NCBI RefSeq assembly: GCF_900635955.1 | Contig: NZ_LR134201.1 | Coordinates: forward strand, 3,286,001-3,350,000 | Direction of reading: 5' to 3' | Source of the DNA: Cedecea lapagei | Lineage (GTDB): Bacteria > Pseudomonadota > Gammaproteobacteria > Enterobacterales > Enterobacteriaceae | DNA length: 64,000 nt | In this document: positions 16,908 to 25,878 of the stretch, one piece after another | Layout: the number at the start of each line of letters is the position of its first letter | Numbering within the stretch: position 1 is the first letter of the stretch | Notes under the pieces: model-generated | Database searches by the model: none | The model's input: only the letters and a program-made list of their open reading frames with translations | What the model was told of the DNA's origin: nothing | Position numbers and translations under genes: made by a program

Positions 16908-19595
16908 ATGACCGAGGAGCCGCTGCGCCCCAACCCCGATAAGCTGCTGGAGAAAGTCAGCCGCCAGCCGCGTGGGAAACTGAAAATCTTCTTCGGCGCC
17001 TGTGCGGGCGTCGGGAAAACCTACGCAATGCTTCAGGAGGCGCAGCGCCTGCGAGCGCAGGGCCTCGATGTGCTGGTGGGCGTGGTGGAAACCCACGGCC
17101 GCCAGGAAACCGCCGAACTTTTGAAGGGGCTGACGATTCAGCCCCCTCGTCGTATTCATCACCGGGGGCGTCTGGTTCAGGAGTTTGACCTGGACGCCGC
17201 CCTCGCCCGCAACCCCGCACTGATTCTGATGGACGAACTGGCGCACAGCAACGCGCCGGGATCTCGCCACCCTAAACGCTGGCAGGACGTTGAAGAGCTG
17301 CTCGAAGCCGGCATTGACGTTCTGACCTCCGTCAACGTACAGCATCTCGAAAGCCTGAATGACGTGGTGGGCGGCGTGACGGGCATTCAGGTACGTGAAA
17401 CCGTCCCGGACCCTATTTTTGACGCGGCCGACGAAGTTGTGCTGGTTGACCTGCCGCCGGACGATCTGCGCCAGCGCCTGCACGAAGGTAAAGTTTATAT
17501 CTCCGGCCAGGCGGAGCGTGCCATTGAGCATTTCTTCCGTAAAGGTAACCTTATCGCCCTGCGCGAACTGGCGTTGCGGCGCACCGCAGACCGCGTTGAC
17601 GATCAAATGCGCGCCTGGCGGGACAATCAGGGACAGGAAAAAGTCTGGCACACTCGCGACGCTATCCTGCTCTGCATTGGCCACAGCAACGGCAATGAAA
17701 AGCTGGTGCGCACTGCCGCCCGGCTTGCAGCCAAGCTCGGCAGCGTCTGGCACGCCGTCTACGTGGAGACGCCACAGCTTCACCGCCTGCCGGAACATCA
17801 GCGCCGCACTATTCTCAGCGCTTTGCGGCTGGCTCAGGAGCTGGGCGCGGAAACCGCCACGCTTGCCGACCCTAACGAAGAGAAAGCGGTGCTGCGTTAC
17901 GCCCGCGAACATAACCTCGGCAAAATCATTATTGGCCGCCACACGACGCGCCGCTGGTGGCACCGCACCTCCTTTGCCGACCGTTTAGCCAGGCGCGCTC
18001 CGGATCTCGATCTGGTTATTGTTGCGCTGGATGAAAAACCCCTCCCCTCCCCGGCAAGAGCGCCGGACACCAGGACATTGAGCGAGAAGTGGCGCATCCA
18101 GCTGCGCGGCTGTGCCGTGGCGGTGGTGCTCTGCGCGTTTATCACCTTCATTGCCAACCAGTGGCTGGTGGCCTTCGATGCCGCCAACCTGGTGATGATC
18201 TACCTGCTTGGCGTGGTGATCGTTGCGCTGTTCTATGGCCGCTGGCCTTCGGTACTGGCGACGGTAGTCAACGTCATCAGCTTCGATCTGTTCTTTATTG
18301 CTCCGCGCGGCACGCTAGCCGTCTCGGATGTACAGTACCTGCTGACCTTTGGCGTGATGCTGACCGTGGGGCTGGTGATCGGTAATCTGACCGCTGGCGT
18401 ACGCTACCAGGCGCGTATCGCCCGCTACCGCGAGCAACGCACCCGTCACCTTTATGAGATGTCTAAAGCGCTGGCCGATGACAGAACGCCCCAGGACGTC
18501 GCGGCCACCAGCGTGCAGTTTATCAATAACACTTTCCAGGCCCGCAGCCTGCTGCTGCTGCCGGACGAACACGGGAAGCTCAGCCGCATCGCGGCCGAAG
18601 GTGAACCGGCGCAGTGGGATGAAGCGATTGCCCGCTGGAGCTTTGATAAAGGACAGCCTGCCGGGGCAGGAACCGACACTCTACCCGGCGTGCCCTATCG
18701 TATTCTGCCGCTCAGCACTACCGAAAGAACGCTGGGCCTGCTGGTCGTCGAGCCGGAAAACCTGCGTCAGCTGATGATCCCCGAGCAGCAGCGCCTGCTG
18801 GAGACATTTACTCTGCTGGTGGCGACCGCGCTGGACAGGCTGCTGCTCACGGCAAGCGAAGAACAGGCCAGACTTTCCAGCGAGCGCGAGCAAATCCGCA
18901 ACTCGCTGCTGGCGGCGCTTTCCCACGATCTGCGCACGCCGTTAACCGTCCTCTTCGGCCAGGCTGAAATTTTGACCCTGGATCTCGCCAGCGAAGGCTC
19001 AAAACATGCCCCGCAGGCCAACGAAATCCGCCAGCACGTGCTGAACACCACCCGGCTGGTGAATAATCTGCTGGATATGGCCCGCATTCAGTCAGGCGGT
19101 TTCAATCTCCGCAAAGAGTGGCTGACGCTGGAGGAAGTGATCGGCAGCGCCCTTAAGATGCTTGAGCCAGGCCTCGGCGGACGCCATATTTCCCTCAACC
19201 TGCCCAACCCGCTGATGCTAATTGACGTTGATGGTCCGCTGTTTGAGCGCGTGCTGATCAACCTGCTGGAGAATGCGGTCAAATATGCCGGATATAAGGC
19301 TGAGATAGGCATCAAGGCCAGCTCAACGGCAGACAAGCTCGATCTGGAGGTCTGGGACAGCGGCCCCGGCGTTCCGGCTGGTAAAGAGCTGCTAATTTTT
19401 GATAAATTTGCCCGAGGTAATAAAGAGTCAGCCATTCCAGGCGTTGGGCTTGGGCTGGCAATCTGTCGGGCGATTGTTGAAGTTCACGGCGGCACAATTT
19501 ATGCGCTTAACCGCCCGGAAGGCGGTGCCAGCTTCCACGTTGTGTTACCTTTATCGCCTCCCCCCGAACTCCCTGAAATGATTGAGGCGCTGTGA
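16908..19595 (+). CDS. kdpD: Sensor histidine kinase of the K+-responsive two-component system
   Basis: KdpD senses low K+ or osmotic stress and phosphorylates KdpE. The 895 residues (E. coli 894) show the N-terminal KdpD domain with Walker A GACAGVGKT (residues 30-38), a universal-stress-protein-like domain, four membrane helices near residues 400-500, a GAF-like region, the DHp box ALSHDLRTPL and the catalytic N, G1 and G2 boxes (NLLENAVKYA, DSGPGV, GVGLGLAI). It follows kdpC by 12 bp and overlaps kdpE by 4 bp. Confidence 0.98.
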   Translation: MTEEPLRPNPDKLLEKVSRQPRGKLKIFFGACAGVGKTYAMLQEAQRLRAQGLDVLVGVVETHGRQETAELLKGLTIQPPRRIHHRGRLVQEFDLDAALARNPALILMDELAHSNAPGSRHPKRWQDVEELLEAGIDVLTSVNVQHLESLNDVVGGVTGIQVRETVPDPIFDAADEVVLVDLPPDDLRQRLHEGKVYISGQAERAIEHFFRKGNLIALRELALRRTADRVDDQMRAWRDNQGQEKVWHTRDAILLCIGHSNGNEKLVRTAARLAAKLGSVWHAVYVETPQLHRLPEHQRRTILSALRLAQELGAETATLADPNEEKAVLRYAREHNLGKIIIGRHTTRRWWHRTSFADRLARRAPDLDLVIVALDEKPLPSPARAPDTRTLSEKWRIQLRGCAVAVVLCAFITFIANQWLVAFDAANLVMIYLLGVVIVALFYGRWPSVLATVVNVISFDLFFIAPRGTLAVSDVQYLLTFGVMLTVGLVIGNLTAGVRYQARIARYREQRTRHLYEMSKALADDRTPQDVAATSVQFINNTFQARSLLLLPDEHGKLSRIAAEGEPAQWDEAIARWSFDKGQPAGAGTDTLPGVPYRILPLSTTERTLGLLVVEPENLRQLMIPEQQRLLETFTLLVATALDRLLLTASEEQARLSSEREQIRNSLLAALSHDLRTPLTVLFGQAEILTLDLASEGSKHAPQANEIRQHVLNTTRLVNNLLDMARIQSGGFNLRKEWLTLEEVIGSALKMLEPGLGGRHISLNLPNPLMLIDVDGPLFERVLINLLENAVKYAGYKAEIGIKASSTADKLDLEVWDSGPGVPAGKELLIFDKFARGNKESAIPGVGLGLAICRAIVEVHGGTIYALNRPEGGASFHVVLPLSPPPELPEMIEAL

Positions 19596-20269
19596 CAACG
19601 GTTCTGATAATTGAGGATGAAAAAGAGATCCGCCGCTTCCTGCGCACCGCGCTGGAAGATGAAGCGCTACGCGTATTTGATGCCGAAACGCTGCAGCGCG
19701 GCCTGATTGAAGCCGCCACCCGCAAGCCGGATCTGGTGATCCTGGATCTTGGCCTGCCGGACGGGGACGGCATCGATTTTATTCGTGACTTCCGCCAGTG
19801 GAGCCAGACGCCGATCATCGTGCTTTCTGCGCGAAGTGACGAGCAGGCTAAGATTGCCGCCCTGGATGCCGGGGCGGACGATTTCCTCAGCAAGCCGTTT
19901 GGCATTGGCGAACTGCAGGCCAGGCTACGGGTTGCCCTGCGCCGCCACGCCAGCATTGTTCAGCCCGATCCGGTTTACCAGTTTTCAGAAATCACGGTCG
20001 ATCTCTCCTCGCGCCGCATTACCCGCGGCGAAGAGGAGATTCACCTCACGCCCATCGAATTTCGCCTGCTGGCAACCCTGCTGAATAACCACGGCAAAGT
20101 CCTTACCCAGCGCCAGCTGCTTAACCAGGTTTGGGGCCCCAATGCCGTGGAACACAGCCACTATCTGCGCATCTATATGGGCCACCTTCGCCAGAAGCTG
20201 GAAAGCGACCCTGCCCGCCCCCGCCATCTGCTTACCGAAACCGGGATCGGCTACCGTTTTATGCTGTGA
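19592..20269 (+). CDS. kdpE: KDP operon response regulator
   Basis: KdpE is the OmpR/PhoB-family activator of kdpFABC. The 225 residues equal E. coli KdpE. The receiver has acidic residues E8-D9, phosphoacceptor D52 (LVILDLGLPDGDG) and the switch Lys in SKPFG. The C-terminal winged-helix has HLTPIEFRLLA and ETGIGYRFML. It begins with GTG overlapping the kdpD stop (GTGA). Its target sequence is conserved at 12366. Confidence 0.98.
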   Translation: MTTVLIIEDEKEIRRFLRTALEDEALRVFDAETLQRGLIEAATRKPDLVILDLGLPDGDGIDFIRDFRQWSQTPIIVLSARSDEQAKIAALDAGADDFLSKPFGIGELQARLRVALRRHASIVQPDPVYQFSEITVDLSSRRITRGEEEIHLTPIEFRLLATLLNNHGKVLTQRQLLNQVWGPNAVEHSHYLRIYMGHLRQKLESDPARPRHLLTETGIGYRFML

Positions 20270-20305
20270 AAGAGTAACCTCTTGTCGGTTCAGGAGGAGT
20301 CTTTT

Positions 20306-20734
20306 ATGAGCGCATGGTTAGTGTATGCCCTGTTGTCTGCCGCTACGGCAGCGCTGGTCGCTATTTTTGGTAAGGTGGGTTTGCAGCATCTGGATGCCAA
20401 TACCGCAACGGCCGTTCGCGCCGTGGTAATGGCGCTGTTTTTAGTTGGGGTGGTTGTGGTTCAGGGAAAACTGAACCTTGTGAGTACGGTGTTTGCCGAC
20501 AAAAAAGCGCTGCTGTTTATTCTGCTGAGCGGCGTTGCAGGTGCCCTTTCGTGGCTGTTTTATTTTATGGCGATCAAAAGCGGTGACGTCTCGAAGGTCG
20601 CCCCGATTGATAAGCTAAGCGTGGTATTTGCCGTGATTCTGGCGGTGATTCTGTTTGGCGAGAAGGTGTCGCTGATTGCCGGGATAGGCGTGGCGCTGAT
20701 TACCTGCGGCGCACTGATGGTGGCTTTGGGCTAA
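20306..20734 (+). CDS. Single-domain EamA/DMT-family transporter
   Basis: A 142-residue membrane protein with five predicted hydrophobic helices. The start is the ATG at 20306, placed 8 bp after a strong AGGAGG; a TTG at 20282 is in frame but unnecessary. Sequences such as ALLSAATAALVAIFGKVGL, LSWLFYFMAIKSGDVSKVAPIDKLS and ILFGEKVSLIAGIGVALITCGALMV are typical of one EamA repeat, so it probably acts as a homodimer; the substrate is unknown. In E. coli this position holds speF-potE. A terminator follows. Family assignment is firm, function is not. Confidence 0.82.
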   Translation: MSAWLVYALLSAATAALVAIFGKVGLQHLDANTATAVRAVVMALFLVGVVVVQGKLNLVSTVFADKKALLFILLSGVAGALSWLFYFMAIKSGDVSKVAPIDKLSVVFAVILAVILFGEKVSLIAGIGVALITCGALMVALG

Positions 20735-20735
20735 A

Positions 20736-20764
20736 GAAAAAGGCTCCCGTGGGAGCCTTTTTGC
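20736..20764. terminator. Bidirectional terminator between the EamA gene and pgm
   Basis: Stem AGGCTCCC-gt-GGGAGCCT with an A-run on the left and T-run on the right, located between two convergent genes. Confidence 0.9.
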
Positions 20765-20765
20765 T

Positions 20766-22409
20766 TTACTTCGCGTTTTTCAGCACTTCGCTGACAATCT
20801 CTACCGCTTCTTTCTCAATCTGCTCGCGGTGCTCTGCGCCCAGGAAGCTTTCACAGTAAATCTTGTAGGCGTCTTCTGTGCCGGATGGACGAGCGGCGAA
20901 CCAGCCGTTCTCAGTCATCACTTTCAGGCCGCCGATGGAAGCGCCGTTGCCCGGAGCCGCCGTCAGGCGAGCGGTGATTGGGTCACCCGCCAGCGTGTCT
21001 GCGCTCACCATTTCAGGCGACAGCTTAGAAAGCGCAGCTTTCTGTGCTGAAGTGGCCGGAGCCTGAATACGGTTGTAGCTAGGTGCGCCAAAGCGTGCCG
21101 CCAGCTCATCGTAGTGCTGCTGCGGGTTTTTGCCCGTTACAGCGGTGATTTCTGCCGCCAGCAGGCACATGATGATGCCGTCTTTGTCGGTAGACCACGG
21201 CGTGCCGTTGAAGCGCAGGAACGATGCCCCGGCGCTCTCTTCGCCGCCAAAGCCGAAGCTGCCGTCGAACAGGCCATCAACGAACCACTTAAAGCCCACC
21301 GGCACTTCCACCAGCTTGCGGCCCAGGTCTTCTACCACGCGGTCAATCATCGCGGAGGAGACCAGCGTTTTACCGACAGCCACCTCTTTGCCCCACTGCG
21401 GACGATGCTGGAACAGATAGTTGATGGCAACGGCCAGGTAATGGTTAGGATTCATCAGGCCAGCCGGCGTAACGATGCCGTGACGGTCGTAATCCGGGTC
21501 GTTGGCAAACGCCAGATCGAATTTGTCGCGCAGCGCCAGCAGGCCCGCCATCGCACATTCGGAGGAGCAGTCCATGCGGATTGCGCCATCTTTATCGAGG
21601 TGCATAAAGCGGAAGGTCTGATCAACCTGATCGTTAACGATGGTCAAGTCCAGATTGTAGTGCTTCGCGATACGGTGCCAGTATTCGATACCGGAGCCGC
21701 CAAGCGGATCAACGCCCAGTTTCAGGCCCGCTTTCTGAATCGCGGCCATGTCGACGATATCCACCAGCCCTTCAATGAAAGGCTGAACCAGATCCTGCTC
21801 CTGAACGTGGCCGCTTTCCCAGGCTTTATCCAGAGAGATGCGCTTAACGCCTTTCAGGCCTTCGGCCAGCAGCGCATTAGCGCGATCTTCGACAACTTTG
21901 GTGACGTTGGTGTCCGCCGGGCCGCCGTTTGGCGGGTTGTACTTAATTCCGCCGTCGTCCGGTGGGTTGTGGGATGGCGTGATAACAATCCCGTCAGCCT
22001 GGGCGCCACCCCGTTGGTTGTGAACCAGAATAGCGTTAGAAACCGCCGGCGTTGGGGTGTAGCCGTTATCCTGCTGCACAATGACGTCCACGCCGTTGGC
22101 GGCCAGCACTTCCAGCACGGAGATAAACGCAGGTTCGGACAGCGCGTGGGTATCTTTGCCCACGTAGCACGGACCGGTGATCCCGTTTTTCGCTCGCTCT
22201 TCGGCAATGGCTTGCGCAATCGCCAGAATATGAGGTTCGTTAAAGCTATGACGTGCCGCACTGCCGCGGTGGCCGGAAGTCCCGAATTTCACCGCGTGTT
22301 CACTGTTACCCACCACAGGCTTCAGCACGTAATACTGCGCCGTAAGCTGGGCTACGTTAATCAAGTCGCTCTGTTGTGCAGGCTGGCCCGCACGATCGTG
22401 GTTAGCCAT
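20766..22409 (-). CDS. pgm: Phosphoglucomutase
   Basis: Pgm interconverts glucose 1-phosphate and glucose 6-phosphate, linking glycolysis to glycogen, trehalose and envelope sugar synthesis. From the ATG at 22409 (MANHDRAGQPAQQ) it has 547 residues, one more than E. coli; AAGGAAGAG is the ribosome site. The phosphoserine loop TPSHNPP, metal loop DPDYDRHG, sugar loop GEESAGASF and phosphate loop RPSGTEDAYK are present. It follows seqA by 26 bp, as in the E. coli seqA-pgm operon. Confidence 0.98.
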   Translation of the reverse strand: MANHDRAGQPAQQSDLINVAQLTAQYYVLKPVVGNSEHAVKFGTSGHRGSAARHSFNEPHILAIAQAIAEERAKNGITGPCYVGKDTHALSEPAFISVLEVLAANGVDVIVQQDNGYTPTPAVSNAILVHNQRGGAQADGIVITPSHNPPDDGGIKYNPPNGGPADTNVTKVVEDRANALLAEGLKGVKRISLDKAWESGHVQEQDLVQPFIEGLVDIVDMAAIQKAGLKLGVDPLGGSGIEYWHRIAKHYNLDLTIVNDQVDQTFRFMHLDKDGAIRMDCSSECAMAGLLALRDKFDLAFANDPDYDRHGIVTPAGLMNPNHYLAVAINYLFQHRPQWGKEVAVGKTLVSSAMIDRVVEDLGRKLVEVPVGFKWFVDGLFDGSFGFGGEESAGASFLRFNGTPWSTDKDGIIMCLLAAEITAVTGKNPQQHYDELAARFGAPSYNRIQAPATSAQKAALSKLSPEMVSADTLAGDPITARLTAAPGNGASIGGLKVMTENGWFAARPSGTEDAYKIYCESFLGAEHREQIEKEAVEIVSEVLKNAK

Positions 22410-22435
22410 TGGCTCTTCCTTACTGACGCCAGGTT

Positions 22436-22984
22436 TTAAATAGTGCCGCAAACCTTTTCAATCAGCTCCGCAGGGAACTGCATTGACTGCATGATGTGTT
22501 CGATCATGCTGCATTTACGGCCAGTATTCGTATTGGTGATCACCCAGTATGGGGTGCCCGGAACATGTTTAGGCTTGGTTTGATTGCCGTTTGCCAGCAG
22601 CGTTTGCTCATCGCCGGCAAAATAGACACGGGTGCGGCCATGCAGGGATTCTGTCGCCTCACCGAAGGTCTTAGCGTCCAGCTGATACAGCGTGGACAGC
22701 ACCATCATAAAGCGGTTTACGGCTTTGTTCTGAGCTGCATATTCGTCCGAAAGCAGCAGCTCGCGAACGGCGCGTACGCGGTTGCGGGCGGTATTCGCAG
22801 GTTTTTCTTCAACAACGGGCGCCGCAGTACGCTCAGGCGCGGCTGGCACAGGAGTGGCTGCTGGTGTTTGCCCGGCGGTAAATTTAAGCATGCGCCGTAA
22901 AATGTCTGACGCGCTCTCGCCAATGTGCTTAGTCTGGCTGGCAATGTAGCGGTAAAGCTCGTCATCAACTTCGATTGTTTTCAT
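22436..22984 (-). CDS. seqA: Negative modulator of replication initiation
   Basis: SeqA binds hemimethylated GATC sites, sequesters oriC and organises new DNA. From the ATG at 22984 (MKTIEVDDELYRYIA) it has 182 residues (E. coli 181). The N-terminal oligomerisation segment (residues 1-35) and the C-terminal DNA-binding domain with GRTRVYFA, TKPKHVPGTPYWVITNTNTGRK are conserved. The linker (about residues 41-70) is Ala/Pro-rich and is where it diverges from E. coli. An upstream in-frame ATG would add 11 residues with no ribosome site. Confidence 0.97.
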   Translation of the reverse strand: MKTIEVDDELYRYIASQTKHIGESASDILRRMLKFTAGQTPAATPVPAAPERTAAPVVEEKPANTARNRVRAVRELLLSDEYAAQNKAVNRFMMVLSTLYQLDAKTFGEATESLHGRTRVYFAGDEQTLLANGNQTKPKHVPGTPYWVITNTNTGRKCSMIEHIMQSMQFPAELIEKVCGTI

Positions 22985-23158
22985 CTTAATCCAGTGCGAT
23001 ATCTTATCTGAATACAACTCGTTGGGAGTATAGGGTCAAATCCCAACAGCGAACAGGAGGGGCGACTCAAAGTCAGAGTATACTGAATATTTGCCGCACG
23101 CCCGCAGGAATGCCAACATGATACCCTAACCCTACGAACCAAAATAAAGAACTTTGCC

Positions 23159-23935
23159 ATGAAATTAAATGCTCGCCTGCAAACTGCGCAACAATCGCAT
23201 AACTATTCTCCTGTCGTGCTGATCCACGGCCTGTTCGGCAGCCTGGATAACCTTGGGATACTGGCACGGGACCTGGGCAAAGATCGTACCCTGCTGCAGA
23301 TAGATCTACGCAATCACGGGCTGTCTCCCCGAAGCGATGAAATGAGCTATACCGCAATGGCCGGCGACGTTCTGGACACCCTGGACGATTATGGCATCGA
23401 GAAAGCGACGTTTATCGGCCACTCCATGGGCGGCAAAGTAGCCATGGCCCTGACGGCGATTGCCGCAGAGCGCATCGATAAGCTGGTGATCATTGATATC
23501 GCTCCAGTTAACTATCGAATACGCCGGCATGACGAGATTTTCGCGGCAATTCGTGCGGTCACTGAAGCGGGCGCCACCACACGCCAGCAGGCAACGCAAA
23601 TCATGCGTGAACATGTAAAAGAAGAAGGCGTGATTCAGTTTCTGCTGAAATCCTTCGCCGACGGCGAGTGGAAATTCAACGTGCCGGTGCTTTGGGAGCA
23701 GTACGACAGTATCGTTGGCTGGCAACCGGTTCCCGCCTGGCCCCATCCCGCCTTATTTATTCGCGGCGGAAACTCTCCCTATGTTGATGAAAGCCACCGC
23801 GAGGCGCTCTTAAGCCAGTTCCCGCAGGCTCGCGCCCACGTTATCGCCGGCGCAGGCCACTGGGTTCATGCTGAAAAACCGGACGCCGTGTTACGTGCGA
23901 TACATCGATTTATCGACGCAGAATCGAAAAACTGA
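23159..23935 (+). CDS. ybfF: Alpha/beta-hydrolase, acyl-CoA esterase YbfF
   Basis: YbfF is a cytoplasmic alpha/beta-hydrolase with esterase activity on short acyl and malonyl/palmitoyl-CoA substrates in E. coli. The 258-residue protein (E. coli 254) has the oxyanion segment LIHGLFGSLDN, nucleophile elbow GHSMGGK and catalytic histidine in GAGHWVHAEKP. It is divergent from seqA, sharing a 174-bp control region. The physiological role is uncertain. Confidence 0.93.
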   Translation: MKLNARLQTAQQSHNYSPVVLIHGLFGSLDNLGILARDLGKDRTLLQIDLRNHGLSPRSDEMSYTAMAGDVLDTLDDYGIEKATFIGHSMGGKVAMALTAIAAERIDKLVIIDIAPVNYRIRRHDEIFAAIRAVTEAGATTRQQATQIMREHVKEEGVIQFLLKSFADGEWKFNVPVLWEQYDSIVGWQPVPAWPHPALFIRGGNSPYVDESHREALLSQFPQARAHVIAGAGHWVHAEKPDAVLRAIHRFIDAESKN

Positions 23936-24067
23936 TTAAAAACAGACCGACCGGCCGGCAGAACACGCTAACGCGTTGGCGGGAATGGCGCGCTGATGTA
24001 TGATTGCGCGCTTAATTGCACCGGCACCCTGCCCGTGCAGCCAGAAATTCCTGTCAGTATTCTAATC

Positions 24068-24346
24068 ATGGCAAAAGAACAAACGGACCGTACTACATTA
24101 GATCTGTTCGCGGACGAGCGTCGCCCCGGGCGGCCTAAAACCAATCCGCTCTCGCGCGATGAGCAGCTGCGTATCAACAAACGCAATCAGCTGAAGCGCG
24201 ATAAAGTGCGTGGTTTGAAGCGAGTTGAGCTAAAACTGAACAATGATGCGGTCGACGCCCTTAACCAGCTTGCCGACGCCCGCAGCATAAGTCGTAGCGA
24301 ACTGATCGAAGAGATGCTGCTCGAGCAGCTTAAAAAGCTGGGGTAG
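24068..24346 (+). CDS. ybfE: Ribbon-helix-helix-like protein YbfE (LexA-regulated in E. coli)
   Basis: A 92-residue basic protein, MAKEQTDRTTLDLF at the N-terminus and an RHH-like C-terminal half (RVELKLNNDAVDALNQLADARSISRSELIEEML). I chose the ATG at 24068 because conservation with E. coli YbfE begins there; the frame is open 24 codons further upstream. In E. coli ybfE is an SOS gene. The region near 23932 resembles the E. coli site but the second half-site is out of register, so SOS control here is doubtful. Molecular function unknown. Confidence 0.88.
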   Translation: MAKEQTDRTTLDLFADERRPGRPKTNPLSRDEQLRINKRNQLKRDKVRGLKRVELKLNNDAVDALNQLADARSISRSELIEEMLLEQLKKLG

Positions 24347-24526
24347 CCCCTTTCTGCCGCCCTGCGGATCGTCTGAAACCGCAAAAGGGTGAGCAAAACC
24401 ATGTTGCAGAGTGTGCACCCGGGCGTGATAGCTGTTTCCGCTGGCGGAGCTGTTCTGCTATGATTGCCCCATACGTGGGCATTGAACAGCCAGCATACTA
24501 TTAAGTTTCAAGAGGTTATTTTACTC

Positions 24527-25057
24527 ATGGCAATCGTAGGCATTTTTTTCGGCAGCGACACCGGTAACACCGAAAATATCGCGAAAATGATTCAAAAACA
24601 GCTCGGTAAAGACGTTGCTGAGGTGCATGACATTGCTAAAAGCAGCAAAGAAGATCTCGAAGGCTTCGATATTCTGTTACTCGGCATCCCGACCTGGTAC
24701 TACGGCGAAGCGCAGTGCGACTGGGACGACTTCTTCCCTACCCTGGAAGAGGTCGATTTCAACGGTAAACTGGTTGCGCTGTTTGGCTGTGGCGACCAGG
24801 AAGACTATGCGGAATACTTCTGTGATGCGCTGGGCACCATTCGCGACATCATCGAACCTCGCGGCGCCGCTATCGTGGGCCACTGGCCAACCGCTGGCTA
24901 CCACTTCGAAGCCTCCAAAGGCCTGGCAGACGACAATAATTTTGTTGGCCTGGCCATCGATGAAGACCGCCAGCCGGAGCTGACCGCCGAGCGCGTTGAG
25001 AAGTGGGTAAAACAGGTTTCTGAAGAACTGAATCTTGCCGACATCATTAATGCCTGA
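24527..25057 (+). CDS. fldA: Flavodoxin 1
   Basis: FldA is an FMN electron carrier feeding biotin synthase, MiaB, pyruvate formate-lyase activation, IspG/IspH and others. From the ATG at 24527 it has 176 residues, as in E. coli. The phosphate-binding loop GSDTGNTEN is at residues 9-17; the FMN-flanking aromatic loops are PTWYYGEAQCDWDD and GCGDQEDYAEYFCDA. AGAGG lies 12 bp upstream. TATGAT at 24459 with TTTCCG 18 bp upstream is a candidate promoter. fur follows, as in E. coli. Confidence 0.98.
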   Translation: MAIVGIFFGSDTGNTENIAKMIQKQLGKDVAEVHDIAKSSKEDLEGFDILLLGIPTWYYGEAQCDWDDFFPTLEEVDFNGKLVALFGCGDQEDYAEYFCDALGTIRDIIEPRGAAIVGHWPTAGYHFEASKGLADDNNFVGLAIDEDRQPELTAERVEKWVKQVSEELNLADIINA

Positions 25058-25241
25058 TTCCGATGGCGTAAATGCCGCATTTGCGCCATATTGATAGCTT
25101 GTAGCAATGAAATTAATTGCTACAAGTTTGTAACTTTCTTGTACATCCCTGTACAATGTCTTCCTGACAGCTTGGCTGATAATTACTGTAAATGGCGACA
25201 TCGCCACGATTTTTCAGCCTTATTTTGCACCATACTTGCGG

Positions 25242-25270
25242 TTCCCATTTAGCAGCAGCAGCTCTATAAT
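25242..25270 (+). promoter_or_regulatory. Candidate fur promoter
   Basis: TTCCCA (25242-25247), 17 bp, TATAAT (25265-25270) form a strong sigma-70 promoter facing fur, with a start near 25277. The -10 overlaps a TAATG-agacg-CATTA inverted repeat, a possible operator. fldA-fur readthrough is also possible because no terminator is seen between them. Confidence 0.6.
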
Positions 25271-25340
25271 GAGACGCATTACTCTTTACGCTCACGGCAG
25301 TTTGAGCGAATCGTTAAGCAACAGGACACTTTCCGCATGA
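25269..25340 (+). CDS. Small upstream open reading frame overlapping fur (uof-like)
   Basis: A 23-codon frame, MRRITLYAHGSLSESLSNRT then LSA, ends TGA overlapping the fur ATG by four bases (ATGA). E. coli has a short frame, uof, upstream of and coupled to fur and targeted by RyhB; position and overlap agree. Two cautions: this ATG lacks a clear Shine-Dalgarno sequence, and it lies within the -10 of the candidate fur promoter, so it would be translated only from a transcript started farther upstream, or from a different start codon in the same frame. Confidence 0.45.
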   Translation: MRRITLYAHGSLSESLSNRTLSA

Positions 25341-25783
25341 CTGACAACAATACCGCATTAAAGAAGGCCGGCTTGAAAGTCACGCTTCCGCGATTAAAAA
25401 TCCTCGAAGTGCTGCAAGAGCCGGTAAATCATCACGTCAGCGCGGAAGACTTATATAAACGTCTGATCGACATGGGCGAAGAAATTGGCCTGGCAACGGT
25501 GTACCGCGTGCTGAACCAGTTTGATGATGCCGGGATCGTCACCCGCCATAACTTTGAAGGCGGCAAGTCCGTTTTCGAGCTGACCCAGCAGCATCATCAC
25601 GATCACCTTATCTGCCTCGACTGCGGCAAAGTGATTGAGTTCAGCGATGATTCCATTGAATCACGCCAGCGTGAAATTGCCACACGCCACGGTATCCGCC
25701 TGACCAACCACAGTCTCTATCTTTACGGACACTGTGCAGAAGGCGACTGCCGTGAAGACGATACCGCGCACGATCCTAAATAA
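25337..25783 (+). CDS. fur: Ferric uptake regulator
   Basis: Fur is the Fe(II)-responsive repressor of iron acquisition. The 148 residues equal E. coli Fur. The N-terminal winged helix has AGLKVTLPRLKILEVLQ and GLATVYRVLNQFDDAGIV; the metal-binding region has FELTQQHHHDHLICLDCGKVIEF and the C-terminal pair GHCAEGDC completes the structural zinc ligands. It overlaps the upstream small frame by ATGA and is closed by the terminator at 25823. Confidence 0.99.
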   Translation: MTDNNTALKKAGLKVTLPRLKILEVLQEPVNHHVSAEDLYKRLIDMGEEIGLATVYRVLNQFDDAGIVTRHNFEGGKSVFELTQQHHHDHLICLDCGKVIEFSDDSIESRQREIATRHGIRLTNHSLYLYGHCAEGDCREDDTAHDPK

Positions 25784-25822
25784 GTAATTCGCATTGCTAA
25801 ACGCTGCTGAACAAGTGGCGTT

Positions 25823-25861
25823 TAAAAAAAACCGGCAGGGATCTCCTTGCCGGTTTTTTTT
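25823..25861. terminator. Bidirectional terminator between fur and chiQ
   Basis: Ten-pair stem ACCGGCAGGG-atct-CCTTGCCGGT (one G-T pair) with a long A-run before and T-run after, between convergent genes. Confidence 0.92.
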
Positions 25862-25878
25862 CAGGCGAAAAAACGTAA

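Noticed and set aside
16536..17963. 475-codon open frame on the minus strand
   Set aside because: Runs antisense across kdpC and kdpD, both intact and conserved.
21114..22439. 441-codon open frame on the plus strand
   Set aside because: Antisense shadow of pgm.
23931..23947. LexA box upstream of ybfE
   Set aside because: CTGATTAAAAACAG resembles the E. coli ybfE site but the two half-sites are spaced by 8 instead of 10 bases, so SOS control is not supported.
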